Assembly (NCBI RefSeq): GCF_020080835.1
Contig: NC_058161.1
Coordinates: 13,139,103-13,203,102, forward strand
DNA from: Cotesia glomerata
Lineage: Eukaryota > Arthropoda > Insecta > Hymenoptera > Braconidae
Reading direction: 5' to 3'
DNA length: 64,000 bases
Both the position numbers and the translations under genes were made by a program. The notes under the pieces were generated by a model, which was not told the origin of the DNA, searched no databases, and saw only the letters and a list, made by a program, of their open reading frames with translations. Shown piece after piece: positions 45,954-60,900 of this stretch; position 1 is the stretch's first letter; the number at the start of each line of letters is the position of its first letter.

Positions 45954-48900
45954 CTAATTAAGACCTAAATAAATAACAACACTCCTCTTAACCCACTCAT
46001 TAATCCTATCCCTACTACAATTAACCCTCAGCGAGCAGATCAATTGATCCCGTTGCAAATTATTATAAACTGGCACTTCAATCCCTTCGTCTAGATGCTC
46101 TCCATTTCCAATAACATACTTCATCAAGCACAGCGGTGTATTGACAACAGCCGAAGCCTTATCAGTAACATCAACCAAGCTTCCATTGCTGATAGTCGCT
46201 CCAGTGATCATCAATCCACCGATAACAACCCCCTTGTCATGATTCGAGGTCTTATGAGCCGAAAGTTCACTGTTTTCCAGCCAGGTGGCGCTGAGCTTAA
46301 GTTCGCTCATCGAGACCCTCAATTCCCTAGCAGTGAATTGTTTTACCGCCGCTAGGAATCCTTTTGGCCTTGATAAGTAGCTCAGATTGATAATGTTGAC
46401 CTTCTTGTACTCATTAGAGGTTATCAGCAGGTTGTCTACATTAACTCCCGACAAGAACTTGCTCCGCGCCGCTAGATCGTTGATGAACGCCAGGATCTCC
46501 TTGGACCCTGAGGGCCAGCGTTTCAGCAAGCTGGAGGGCGTCTGGAACAACCTAAGTTCAGCAAAAGAACCAAAACCATCAATTCGACGTAACTAACCTT
46601 GGCAGAAATGATCTTGTTGTTGCTAACGGCGTCCTTTAGGTTCGACGTCAGAGCATTGAAGTTGACGATCTCACTGACGAAGAATTCTTGAATCGGGTGC
46701 TTGGCCCCTTTTATGACCTTGATCTTCATCAGCGCAGAGGACAGTTGTTCATAATGACTCTTGATATCACGCTGGAACTTCCCGTCCGCTCGTCTGAGTA
46801 ACTTCTTGTCCGACGTCATCGATTTGTCAAATACTCCTGAAACAAAACTTCAATAAAACCTGCACCTGCGCACCTTCTACTCTTACCTTTAAGCTCCGCG
46901 ATGACAACTTCCGCGGCGGAGCGTTCCCAGGCCCTGAGAGCGTTAGCAGGAAGCCCGAAGATCTCCAGAGGATCGTCAGCGTCCGCCAACTGGTCGATAT
47001 ACCTCGCAGGGTCCCTCTTGCAAGCTTCAGGCACGCTAAGAACCTTCCCAAGCCTCCTGCGTCCTTGGAATACGTCCTGGGCCCAGACGTCTTTGATAAT
47101 CGCCTCCAGAACCCGCATGTCGAAGCGATCTTGAAGCCTTCCGCCGTAGATCGCAACGTCGAGCAGCCCGCGACCTTCCTCCCAATCCAGACGCGCCGAA
47201 GGGTTGAATTTCAGCGCGTAGTTCACCACCAGTTCCCTCGCAGCCTCCAGATCAGCCTCGCTCCACTCGTACGCGCGGATCCACCCCCGCGGAACGAACT
47301 TCCTACGTTCCTGAAGCACCGCGTGGAGCCACGCAAGCACAAAGACGCCCTCGGAGTCTTTCGACTGCGGCCGGTAGCTTTGGAGTTGGCGTAAAGACCG
47401 TTTTAAATTGCGTTTGACGCCCTCTGGTGGTTCGTAGGCGAGTTTCAGGCACAGCCCAGCTAATCCTGGGTAGAAACCCGTGCACTCTTCAGTGGTAAGC
47501 CAGATCCGCGTGGATTCGTGTGGCGTAGCGTTGCGCAGGATGCTTTCTAGCTTAGGCAGCCAGTTCAACGCCAGCTGGAGGTTGCTCAGCAGGATCCAGC
47601 CGCCGTTTCTGAAATATTAAACCTTCTAAAAGCCTTTCAAAAGAAGCTTAAGTCTCTACTCACCTGCAAACGTTGTCGATCATTATTTCCGCCTGGTCAA
47701 CCTGGCCTTGTCCCAGTGAGACCTCAACAAATCCTCCAGTGACGTTCAAGCGCGACGCAAGGTTGCTTAATTCCGGCCCAGGGTCTGCGCCGGGGGACAG
47801 CAGAAAGAGGACAGGCCGCTTCTGGCCTTCAACTACAGACTCCATGGTCCAGGTGCTTGGCGCCAGGTCCTTTACACTCAGCTTCTCGGTGACGTACTTG
47901 GTCAGCGCAGTGTTTAAGTGATCAGGTCGCAGCGCCTGGACCACCAAAAGCTTCTGAAAAGAGCTGCAAGAGTCCTTGTAAATGGTATTTAAGTCCTCGA
48001 GCCACTCGCTGCGTAATCTAGACCCTAGTTGAGGGATCGCCGCAAGCAACGCACGCGTAGCGACCCTGCGCTCCTCTGGCACCCAGTCGGGAACTGAGGG
48101 ATCTTGCGCGTCACTTGAGCTCACAGAGTCCTGGAATAGAAGATGGCGCTCACTGTCAGACACCGGGTACATCACCAGCGCTAAATATAAAGCCAAGGGC
48201 AGCCGGTCCTTGCGATAAGCCACCTTGGCGCAGTAGTTCAGCGTGAGCGCCATCAGCTTTTTCTCAGCCTGTCCTTCAGCTTGCTTAGAGTCGCCGTCGA
48301 TCAGCTTGCGGTGCTTCTCAGCTTCTAAATAAATCTCCGCGTACGCTTCCACACTGAAAACATACAACGGATTCAGATATGCAAGAGCCTTCACGGGTTT
48401 GAACAACTGCGCGGCGAATTTAGCAAGTTTTTCGTGCTCACGCGTGCGTTGGGTCACTTGGTCACGCTTCTGACGATTCTGCTCCAACGCACGGGCTATT
48501 TCCTTAGCTTTAGCCTGAGTCGCCTCCAGCGAAGACAGCAGAGAGTTCGGCGACGCCTCTGATGAGTCCTGAAGCAGATCTTCGCCACGTGCGTTAGCTA
48601 ATTGAGCTAACAAATCTACGCGCGCTTGATCTCGCTCACCTGCTAGTTTCTCTTCCAGCTCCAGTGCCTCGCGGCGCTGCTTATCCAGCTCCGGGGTCTC
48701 TTGCAACAGCGCCTGCTCGACGAAGCGTTCAGCAAGGCTCCGCGTTCCCGCTCCCATTGTTATTTTAAAAAGCACTGCGTCAGCTTCGCGGGGCAAGGTA
48801 TCGATTCTGTCGCACCTGGTTGCTAGGAAAAGCTTGAATCCATTTTGAACGCCGAGAATTCTATCTCCAAGCTTCAGGAATCTCTTACGCAGCAGAGGAA

Positions 48901-51900
48901 GAAGAATTGATGGTAACTCGACGATTTCTTCGACCAGCAACGCCTTGCCGAACCTCACAGCCAGCTCCAGCGTCATCAAGAACTTCGAATCGCTGGGCTT
49001 CGTCACCTCCAGCTGGCTTTCCAGGTTGCGCTTCAACCAATTAACCGCTACGCCGCTGGAATCGATAAACAAGGGCACCAGTGGGCCTCGCAGCGCGCAG
49101 ACCGCTCCTGCGACGCTTACAGAGTCCGCTGGTAGGTCTTGGGCACGCCAAATCAAGCGTTCGCGCTCTGAAACCAACAAATCGATGACTTCGCGTCGTT
49201 TCTCGTCCTTCATCGTCTCATATACCAACAAAGTAACCGCGTGAGCAGCTTCGACATCCAGCTTCGTCTTTCTTTTGTTCAGATTCTCCAGCTGGAGTTC
49301 CCAGTCCCGGTACTCGACATCTAGCTTCTCCAATAATGCGCGCGCAGTCTTGAGACTGGCTTCAGTCACCTCTGACCTGACTTGCAAAGCAGCTGCGCCG
49401 CGGGAGTGTTCAGCCAACTGGTCCTGAAGCTGCTTGACACGCGACTCAACTGAATTGAGCCCCTCAGCTAATTTATCAATCTGTGCTTCGGCTTCAGCGA
49501 GTTTCTCCGCTAATTGACGCTGCTCACGCTCCAGAGGCGCTACTTGCTGAAGAATCTTCCCGTACTGGAGATTAGCGAGCACCCAGGCCGCTAAAGGAGC
49601 AGCAGCCACTGACGCACGACGTGCCGTTTTCTCCTCAAAAGACTCAGGACGTTCTTTAACCAATTTTTCCACTGCATCCAAGCTGGCCTGAGTACTACGC
49701 CGTGCGTCCCAAGTCCTGATCTCGTCCTTGACTCCGCGCTTCGCCAAGAATATCTTCATGCTGTTCCAGGACGTGTCCTTGATGCCCATCAGCCGCAATA
49801 CGCCTTCCAAAACGTCACGAACTGCCGCGGGAGGCGCGCGTAGAGACCGAACTTCTGCTAACGCGTCAGCGTTGATGTTTGCTACTGCGTGGGAGGCTGC
49901 TTCAACTAGCGGTTCAACTTTGGAAAGCTCGCCTTCAATTACTATCTTACGCCGAGCGAGTTCCGCGCTTTCACGCTCAGTGTCTGCCTTTAAACTTGTC
50001 ATTTCTCCACGCTGGCCCGTAGCGCCGCGCATCGTCGCTGTTATTTGATCTAACGCGGCGTTAGCACGGCCAGTTTCTACTTCAAGTTCCTTGCGTTGCT
50101 TCGACGCTTCGTCTTCTAGCTTAGCGACTTTGTCACCTGCTTCTTTTAACTTCCCAATTCCAGCTTCCAGACTCGCAATCTTGGACTCTATATCCCTAGA
50201 CCAGGTCGCGCGAAGGTCACACCAAGAGTTTACGAGTGCGTAAAAGCGCGCTGGAGATTGCTGACCACGCGGTGCTTGCAAGTGAGCTTCTGTCAGATGC
50301 TTAAGCCCTTGAGATTCTGAAAAATCAGGCGCTAATTGACCACCCAGCTCTTGCAGCCGGGCTTCCAGGGTCCACCACTCTGCGCCAGGTGGTTCCGCAA
50401 CCACCAGTGCATCTTCCAGCGCGTAGTCTGTAAAATTCCAATCTGTAGTGTCTACAATCACTACTACACGCAGCAAAGACCTTAAATGGTTGTACAAAAA
50501 CTGGTCAAGGCCGCCAGTGAAATCTTCCTTGCGCGCTAGATCAGTCAACGGCGCCACTAAAGTGTCCAGTTCTTCAGACATGTAGAGCCCCGGTACTTCT
50601 CCGCGTGATACCAACGCACTGGCAAGGACACCCAGGCCTTCTTCGCGCAGGTGATGTTCCTCTAGAAGTAGAAGAGTCCGCTCGCAATCGATTCCAGCTG
50701 ACTGCACCGCGGCCTTGATGGAAATTCTCCCGCGTCTTGGGCCGGAGTCAATTAGACGCAGCGAGGACACTGAGGCTATCAATTTGGTTGCTGTCCTACG
50801 CCCACTGCCAGGTCGTCCCACCATGACAATCCCTTGGAACCCTGCGCCGAACGCCCAGCTGATGCCTGAAATTTAAGTAATTTAATACGCCAAGCTTACG
50901 CACGCGTCTTAACTCACTTACCTGCTGTTAGTTGGAGCAGATGCGCAGAGAGGACTGTCTCCGAGACCTCGCCTTCACGCTGGCACTTGACAATCACGTT
51001 CTGCATCTCCATCTTCCAGGATTCAGGCGCTAGAGGACTCAATCCAGCGTTTCCTTGCCAGGTATACAGAGTGTCTTTCTGGGCCTTCAGGTCCGGAATC
51101 TTCAAAGTCAAGGTCGACTTCCAGCGCGTCTGGTCCTTCAAGGTCAACCTGAGGATCAAAGTTATCAGCAATCTTTCGACTAATCTCCCAAAATAACTTA
51201 CTTTGGATAAAAGAGGTGGGATCCAGCGTCTAGCAGATGACGGACGATGTCCTCTTCGCTCTCCGGCGCTGGGTAGTAAGCCAGAGTTCTAGCCCAGCGC
51301 ACCAGGTCCTTGGCAGTCCAGGAGAACTCTTTGGTTGCTGAAATAGAGTCCTGCATCACCGAAGCTACAAAAGATATCCACGAAGCGGGTCTAGTTTCAG
51401 GAGACACCTGCTTCAGCGCGTGATGCAAGTGGGCCTCGATGATCGCTTGGAGCTCTCCTGAAGTCGGTGGAGTTAAGTGATGAGTCGCCAACAGCGCACT
51501 GAGTCTTGGGTGCAGGGGAGTCTTAACGTCAGCTGTAGCAAGAATCGTCACTGGAAGACTCGCGAATTCAAGGTCGTCTTCATGAAAGCCTTTATCTTCC
51601 AGCAGTTGCCGGATAAGCTCTTGGAGGTTCTTGCTCGCGTGGTGCAGGCCCTTGATGACCAAAAGCACCTTGGAGCCAGTGCGAGGTCGGTACGCGCGAC
51701 CAGTAGCTGATTCTAGGCGCACGCAGGACCTTTTTAGCCGGTTGGTCAGGTCCAAGGTCGAGAACAAAGATGAGGCATTGACCACACTCACATCCAGCGA
51801 TTGCAACGCAGCAGTAACAAGGCTGCTTTTACCACTTCCCCGAGGACCACGCACAAGAACTGGCTGTCCAGCTTCAACCCAAGGTGCTATCGTCACCAGT

Positions 51901-54900
51901 CCTCGGTTCAGCGCATCTAAAAGTTCAAGGTCATGAAAAATGTTATCAGAACCAAGTTTAGGAACTTACTCGTCACCAAAATAGGCGTCTCTGCGTCTAT
52001 CACATTCTTCTGCTCGCCGAAAGGCTCCAGCCTGTCGATCTCCGGGTTGTAGACCACGTCCAGCGGACGTTGAGGATCAGGACACCAGGAGTCTAAAGTC
52101 TGGAAGATGAAATTCGCCAGCGTATTCCTGGCCTCCTGCATCTCAGCTTGGAAGCAAGTGACCATCAGCAGCGCGTAAGTCACTTTGGTCATCGTACTGG
52201 CTGATTGCAAGTGCTGCAGCAGGGCGTTGACCTCGCTAACGCAAGACATGGAACTCTCCTCCAGCACGCGGTCAATCACAGTGTGTATCTTAGGCGCAAC
52301 TTGCTTGACTGCAGGCGGCAGAGGGTCCAACACAGCTGAGATCAGAAGAGCAGACACTGGCGTAGCAGCAAGGTGGACCACGCCCAGCCGTGAGACAGTC
52401 GCAGGACTAGCGCCAGCTAGCTGATGAGTCTCGAATATGAACCTGAAAAGTATCTATTAAATCTCAGTTGGTTACAACTCTAGCTAACCTTACCTTATGC
52501 GTGGGTTAAGTTTTACACTAACGCCACTCGCTAGCGTGAGTATCCTGTTGTCGTCTAACGCAGAATTAAGAGCTTCGGCCCAGCTGGGCTCAACATCTCC
52601 GTTCAGGACTATCCAGAGCGACTCATCAGTGATAGAAGCCACGCCAAGAGACAACAGACCATCCCTCCACTCTCTAGTCTGCGCATCAACGCGTCCCAGC
52701 AATTGAGTCTTAGGAATCGCGCCGGGAAAGATGTTTATCTCTCTCATATTCTCGCCCAACTTTACCAAAGAATCAGAGAGTGTTCTACGCACGAGAGTCT
52801 TTCCACATCCAGGCGGTCCAACCACTGCGACGCCTATGCGACTCTGCAGTTGGTCGTAAAGCTGCTCGCAACGCAGCACAGTACCATCAGTGAGCCCACG
52901 ATTGCGACAAACTTCTTCCAATGCTTCTCGCAGTGCCTGTTTGTTTTCAGAAGGCTGGTGCTTAACGTCGACGTCCACGAAGACGTCTTGGAGGATCTGA
53001 TTGAACTTGTCCGTGTCTTCCTTGGTCAGCTTCGGGACAGTAGAAGCTTGGATGGCTTGCAGGAGTCGCTGCCGTTCATCCTGCCCAGGAGGAATCGAGT
53101 CTAGGACTGACCTCAGCGCCCTCAGGCCCCAGTCGTAGTGAGGTTGCCGAGTCAGAAGCTTCTCCGCCATGTCCAGAGTCTCCACTAGTTGACCCGCTAG
53201 CTTGGAAGCTTCCTGGAAGCCTGCGCACTCGAGCAGAGCCTTGACTATGTCGTACCTGGAATAACAGAATCATCATCAAGGATCATCAAAGGCAAGTGGG
53301 ACTTACCGATCAGGATGAGCCATCGCGATGGGCCTGAAGAGCCTCGCAAGGGAGTCTGGTAGCTTGTTCCGTCCACCGTAGTCGCTCCCTGCGGGGTTCA
53401 TGGTGATAAACACGCAGCAGTGAGAATTTAGCGTGATATTCTGCTCGCCTAGTTGGACGCTGGTGGTGTTGTCACGCAAAGCTTGCTGCAGCGGACGTAC
53501 CAGCATTGCTACCGCGCTGAGAGTCTTTTCCTCCAGGCGATTGAACTCGTCGAAGCACCCCCAAGCGCCTGCCTGGGCTAGTCCGCCCAAAATGCGCTTC
53601 ATGCTGCTGGCGTCCATTCCTAAAACAAATTCAAGTTACTTTCTTGATCTAACCTGAAACCCTGAAAGTTACTGACCTTCATCGCAATTAAAGACAAGCA
53701 CCAGCTTCCCTAGCAGCGACGCCAAAGCTTTCACGCTCTCAGTCTTGCCCGTCCCCGCTGGACCAGTCGGACTCCCACCCAAGCCGAGTTTCATCGCCTG
53801 GGTCAGTGCTAGGAAGCACTTTTCCGTCAGCGTAGTTCTTACTAGACCCACAGCAGCACCTTGATACTCAAAGCGGTATTGGAACTCGGCTCCAGCACAC
53901 TTGACAACTGGTCCTTGGTTCTAGTAATGAAAATATCCATCAGTTCCAGTTCTAGACAGAGTTTAAAGCATCTACTCACCGTTTTGTAGCAACGCAGCTG
54001 CCGACTCCAGGTCCAGGACATGTTTCCGCCGGTTTCAGTGACTTTTATCAGACTACGCACGATGTTTAAGTGGTGGACTGTCTCTAGCAGCAGACTCCGC
54101 GCCTTTAAAGTTGTCAGACGATCATCAGCGTCCTCCAGCGCGCGGAACTTGGCCCTCTGGGACTCCAGATGATCAACAAGAGTCTTCAGCGCGATTTTTC
54201 CATTGCGCACAGCTTCCTCGCAACGTTCTGTGAAGTGAATCCGTTCAGCCAGCAGCAGAATTTGACTGGGGTACTTAGAAATGTCCTGAGCGCGATCCTG
54301 GTAGCAGATCTCCAACTTCTTCGCTAGCGTCACGCGTATCTCTTCTTCAAGATTTGATAACCAAGCTGGCAGTGAATCGGCAAGATCAATTCCCCGCGTG
54401 AGAATCAGAATCTCGTCTTCTGGAGAAACTATCGCACTAATACTCCCATCTTTAATCTCCACGCTTTCGACTCCTTGAAAGAGTTTCGGCAAATGATTCT
54501 TCAAACCTAAGCTACTTCCTGAAATCAGCTCCAAAAGATCCTCATCGCTAAGGAAGTACAACCTTGGATACGCCGCGCGTTTTTCTTCCAAAAACTCGTC
54601 GAGGCTTCGCTGACACCTGTCTAGCAGATCTTTGAGACTCACAATCGCGGGCATGGGCAGTCTGCGCAACGAAGGCACGCGTGGATCCCTCGAAACTTCT
54701 CCAAACAGGTACCTGAACTCTTTATCCGCGCGCAACCATTTTCCGTTGTCATTAGCAGGCGTGGCGACTGTCCCGCTATTGTAAACCGGTTCCAAGTACA
54801 CCCACTTGCGCTGAACAGCCCCCAGGACCTTGATCCGCTCTTCCAGCTCAAAGAGCGCCGACTCACAACGTCCCGCGCGTGCAGCAAATCTCTCGAAACC

Positions 54901-57900
54901 CGCAGCACCTTTGGCGCCTTCAATCAGTAGCTTCAATTCTCCCACGCGCGCCAACGTCTCTCCGTACTCTCCCATCAGCAATATTTCCCGGCCTTTACTG
55001 TCCTTAGCATCCTGGAGCTGGACAGCTGCTGATGATTCCCAGGCCTCTAGCTCGACGATCGCTTGACGAATGCCATTTTCCGCCAAGGCGCGCTTGGTAA
55101 CTTCCTTGACTTTTTCAATATTCGCCTCGATTTCCGGCGCAGCAAAGATTAGATTCCCCAGAGTCATATCCCGCGTAGCAACTTGGACCCCTAGAAGCTT
55201 CCTAAGGTCATTCCAGTGCTCCTCAGCCAGCTCGTCGCCGCGCAATAGCTGGACAAGTTCAACCGCGCTGCGTAGCTCGCGGATCCTCTTTGCGACGAAG
55301 GTGTCAACCTCCAACGACTCCAGAGACTCCCTGGGCTCCTTAGCCTGGATCTTGATCCTCTCGCGCCAAGAATCCAGCCAGTCGTGGAGCCTTGGAAGCC
55401 TACGGCGTGCTACGCTCCACTCTTCCGACAACTGACCTTCCAGTTCCTGGAGGAAGTCTTCTTGAAACCTGCAATTAGACTCTTCCGCCTCTAACTCAGC
55501 CTCTAGACGCCGCGAATCAGAATCTTCGAAGAACTCTGCGACGTCCAGGCATACGCGCTGGCAATCTGTAATCAGCGAGTCACGCTGAGACTCCAGCGAC
55601 GTCCAGCGCTCACGCATCCCCGCAATCCAGTCAATAGTCACGAGTTCCGGTTTAGAGTTCCACTTAGTCTCCCAGCGCTCGCGCTCGTCCTTCAGCGCAG
55701 CCGCGCGGTGACGTAAGTTCAGCTTCGCGTCTTCAACATGGTGCGCGACGATCATCTTGTGCCTCTCCAGCCGATCTGCGAGACTCTCCCAAGCCGTGAT
55801 TGCGCTGGATAGTCCGTCCAGTTTTTCTCTAGTCCAGGCGGCCATCAAGCGAGCAAGGCCTGTCCCGCATTCTAGCTCCGCAGCGATCCTCGTAGTTTCG
55901 CTTTCGATTCTTCGATGCGCGTCGTAAGCAAGCACTACCTCCTCGATGTCCTTTGGACGGTGCTCAAGGTCACGCGCAGTGGAACTCAAAAATTCCACAC
56001 AGGTCAGCAGTCTTTCTGCGGCTTCTGCGCGGAGTTCCGTTGACAGGCGGTCCCAGGTCCTGCGCGTTGCTGACTCGAGGTCACTGCGCGTAGTTGCAGT
56101 GTCTATTGCAAAACACCAAAGCTTGAACTCGCCGCCACGGAGCTTTCCGATCTGTTGCGCCCACTGTTTCGTGTCCTTGAACGCCTTTTCCCATTCTTTC
56201 GGGGATTTGCCCTTGAGCTTCTCTGCAATGTCTGCTGTTGCCGGTTCCGCGAGTGGTGTCCATTTGAGTTTCACGGAATTTAGCGTCGCGATAGCGGTTT
56301 CCGCGTCCTTGTAAACTGCGCCGAACAGATACGCGTTCTTGTCGACGATCAAGCTAAACTTGGCGTCTTGCGCGTTTCCTACGCCGCGGAAGTTTAAGGG
56401 GATTGAAAGGAACCGCTTGATGGCTGAGTAGATCTTGGCTCGGATTTCTTCCACTGATGGGCGCCACTGGAGCTTGTTTTCACGGAATATCAACTCGATC
56501 GGGAGTTCTGGAAGCTTTTTTACCAGGTTTGGGAGCGCTGCCCTGAAAAAATAGGAAAGAGGTAAGATACTTAAGGGTCTTTTAGTGATTGATTGCTATA
56601 TATAACTATAACTTGTTAAATATTGAGTTTATATCCAACGATTGTTAGAGTTTATCATCAACGATTGATGACACTGCTATTATCGTTAGCAACTTATTGT
56701 TCGAAGACTCTTTGTCTTTCTAAATGATCTATCCTAGGTAACATGTGCTTGAGCAAGATTTAGGTGCCAGTGTCTTGAGCAAAACCCTTAGTTGCTAGTG
56801 TCTTTTTCTACATATAGGTCTTGCTCAAGTTCATGTAGAAAGAACTGGTCCAAGATTTATATATAACTAGCTCAAGACATCTTGTACAAGAATATGAGAC
56901 AAGTCTAATGCAAGGTGCATTGAAAAACTTTCTGACGAATTTTTTGAATCAGAAACGCACAACAGACACTTACCCATGACTTGCTCAAGATTTGCTCAAG
57001 ATCCGTAATTATCAGTAATTTGTTCATTTCTAAAGCATTTGTCAACCAAAAACTAACAGCAAATGTTGAAGCGTGACTTGCTCAAGATGCATCATGCATT
57101 ATATATTTTATAGCACTTTTTCCCCTCCACTACTTGAAGATGTATTGATTCAGTAGTGTTCATTTTAAAATAATTTTGTCTTGATCGATAAAACAGTAGG
57201 TCTATTAGGTGACGGAATGGTAGTTACGGACAATGTCTCGGATAGCTTAACTGGTAGAGCCTTTGGCGCGTAACCAAATGATCCGGGTTCGCGTCCCAGT
57301 CTGGGCTGTCTGAATTATTTTTTCGGTTACCGAAAAATTCGTACTGAGTAAGGTCCCTCCTCCCCCCTTTATCCTTTATTTCCCCAGTTCCCAAATTTGT
57401 CTTTAATGACAAATTTAGCTATAAATCATGGCTCTAAAAGGTTAAGCTGAATGAGATCCACTGATCCTATAGTAAATATAGGAGGGGTAGAATGATGCGA
57501 ACGGTCTTTCGAAAACATTTGATCTTGAGCAGATCTTGAGCAAATCTTGCACAAGTATATTCAGCATGCTTCTGGTGTCAGTCTTTCTCAAGAATTGATA
57601 TGGTCAGTTTATCGATAAGCATCTTCAGATTTTCTCAATTTTTTTACACAATTTTTGAGCTACAATCTGGCCCAAAGTTCTTGTATAAGACTTGTCAATT
57701 GAATTTGTTACAAGTATGTGGAGCAAGACCCATAGGTAGAAAAAGACACTAACAACTATCGCAATTGAGACCAGATTTGCTCAAGCCTTGAAAAAGATTG
57801 ATATTTGGGTAAACTTTAAATTAGTTATCTGCTTGCTTGCTGCCTAAAGAGGTCATTGGAAAACGATTAGAAGACGAATGAAAGATGAAGCCATAGTTAC

Positions 57901-60900
57901 CACGGAAACGAAAACGTGCAACTATAGTCCGTCTCGGTGGTTCCTGTACGATTGTCCGTGTACTGACCCGCCTACCAAGATCACTAACTGGGCAATAAAC
58001 TACAATAAAAAGGTCGAGTATGGTTATAAAGGTTGACCTTTTCCACTCGTTATTTTAAAAAAAAATTTTTGGAACGTACTTGGTGTGCGTTATTGTGTAT
58101 TTCAATTTTTTTAAAGTTCTAGTAAATAGATTTTACGAATTTCATTAAAAGTAAAATATTTTGCAACCACGTACACTAAATACGTTCCAAATTTTTTTTT
58201 TAATTCTTAAATTTACAATAAAATTTTTTAATTTCCGAAAATCAAATACAATCATATCGGTTACTTGGATTTTTTAATTTTTTTATTTTATATCTTTTTG
58301 TAAAGAAAAAAGAAATTTTTTTTTCTTGATAGTCTTATGAACGTGGACTTGGCGCGATTTTTTTACAGTGAAACTGTTTATGTTCGGATCTCATATTCTT
58401 GCACAAGATGTTTTGAGCTAGTTATATATAAATCTTGAACCAGTTCTTTCTACATGAACTTGAGCAAGACCCATATGTAGAAAAAGACACTAGCAACTAG
58501 GGATTTCGCTCAAGACACTGGCACCTAAATCTCGCTCAAGCACTTGTTACCTGGGTATCATATCATTTACACTACTTACCTGTACGCAACATCCAGAACT
58601 TTCAGCAACTGCCTATCCCAGTGAAGCTTCCAAGCTTTAGTATTCCCATAGTTAGCATCAACATCGTCAACGACACTGCGCATAGTTTTGAGCGTATCCT
58701 TCCACGCAACCTGACTTCCAATCAGATTAACCACTTCTCCTTTCAGCAAATTAGCCACCAGGTCCCTGAGATACATGTGCTTCGTCGCAAGTTCCGAGTT
58801 CTGCCTTGCAAACTTCTGGACCTAGAACCACAACAGAACCACCACCATTATCATCAATCACCCATCTTACAATTCTCTCCAAAATACTTACATACTCCTT
58901 CAGCCGATTGATGTAAACATCAATCGCATACAAGTCTGACCAAACTACCCCCTTCTGCTCCTGAACCGCCCTGGCGAATTCCATAGCAGTAGCCAACATA
59001 ATCGGCCGCTGCGAAGCAATCATGCGGTCTCCAATCGTATTATGAAAGTTAGCGATCTTCTGCAGCTCCCTAGCGCGGCCTGCTAGCGCACCGGCGCGCT
59101 CCACCAGACTCTTGACCTCCCGCGGCAGTTCAATTCCTTGCCCAGAGAGCGCGCGCGCCTCCTTGATCAGCGTCATCAGCCTCGGATCATAATTAACCTT
59201 CATCATACTGGTCCCCGTTAGCTCCACTACCGCCGAATCCGTTCCAAGAGTCAGTTCTTTGTCCGCGATCGACTTCTGGGTGTCCTGAATCTATTTCCAG
59301 GTCAATTAGCGCCCTGTCCATTCTTTCAAATTCCAAAAAACTTACCCAGGCTTCCACCAAGTGCGCTCGCTTGGTCTCCGCATCTCGCGCAGCAGCATGA
59401 ACCTTGTCCATCGCTTGTTTAACCTCCGGAAGGTCGTCCAGCAGCTCTCTGACTAGTTTCTCCAGGTTCGTCAGCTTGGTCTCGGCGTAACGCGCAGCCT
59501 GGACCTCTTGCAGGATATGTGGCGTGTCCAGTAGCTCTTTGACGTCGGGTCCGGATTGATAAGCATCTGAAAGAAGACCCATTATCCAGGTAACATGTGC
59601 TTGAGCAAGATTTAGGTGCCAGTGTCTTGAGCAAAACCCCTAGTTGCTAGTGTCTTTTTCTACATATAGGCCGTGCTCAAGTTTATGTAGAAAGAACTGC
59701 TTCAAGATTTATATATAACTAGCTCAAGACATCTTGTGCAAGAATATGAGACAAGTCTAATGCAAAGTGCATTGAAAAACTTTCTGACGGATTTTTTGAA
59801 TCAGAAACTCACAATAGACACTTACCCGTGACTTGCTCAATATTTGCTCAAGATCCGTAATTCTTAGTAATTTGTTCATTTCTGAAGCATTTGTTAATCA
59901 AAAACTAACAGCAAATGTTGAAGCCTGACTTGCTCAAGATTAGCTCAAGATGCATCATGCATTAGATATTTTATAGCACTTTTTCCCCTCCACTACTTGA
60001 AGATGTATTGATTCAATGGATCTCATTTTAAAATAATTTTGTCTTGATCGTTAAAACAGTAGGTCTATACTCTAAAAGGTTAAGTTGAATGAGATCCACT
60101 GATCCTATAGTAAATACTAGCAGGTCGCCCCGGCTTCGCACGGGTATTTTACAAAAATTTTTAAATTAATTATCTAATTCATCAGGATTCGCCCCAATTC
60201 GCTCAAATTTAGACACACAGAGACAAAGATCTGATTCATCAGAATTTGCTGTAATTCGCTCAAATTCAGACACACAGAGTCAAAGATCTAATTCATCAGG
60301 ATTCGCCGTCATTCGCTCAAATTCAGACACACAGAGACAAAGATCTAATTCATCAGGATTCGCCGTAATTCGCTCAAATTCAGATACACAGAGACAAAGA
60401 TCTCAAATTCGGACGCAGAAGGATCTAACGTTGAAAATTATAAATCAACTCTTTGAGAGTTTTAAAACCTGATTCACCCGAATTCGCTCTAATTCGCTCA
60501 AATTCAGACGCAGAAGGATCTAACGTTGAAAATTATAAATGAACTCTTTGAACACTTATAGAAAATTACTACCAAATTTGAAGTCTATAGGAACTACAGT
60601 ATGAAACTTAAAAATTGTCATTGATCATACCCACCCCTGAAATCTCCTGTGGGATGAAATATCGTAAAATTTGTTCATAAATGATTTTTACATCACTTAT
60701 AGAAAATCCTATCAAATTTGGAGTCTGTAGGAGCTATAGTTTGAAAAATAAAAATTTTCATTGTTAATGCCTACTCCTACAACCCCTTTTTGGGATGATC
60801 TATCGTAAATTCGTTGATAAACTATTTCTACATCCCTTACAGAAGATTTCTATCAAATTTGGACTCGATAGGAGCTATATTTTAAATACGGGAATTTTTC

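Noticed and set aside
46542..46597. Acceptor at the AG before 'gttgttcc' for the last dynein exon
   Set aside because: It breaks the frame; the later acceptor at 46542-46543 gives an in-frame join that matches the dynein C-terminal domain.
60174..60405. CRISPR-like regular repeats
   Set aside because: The ~58-bp units are tandem without unique spacers and lie in an insect intron inside a Helitron.
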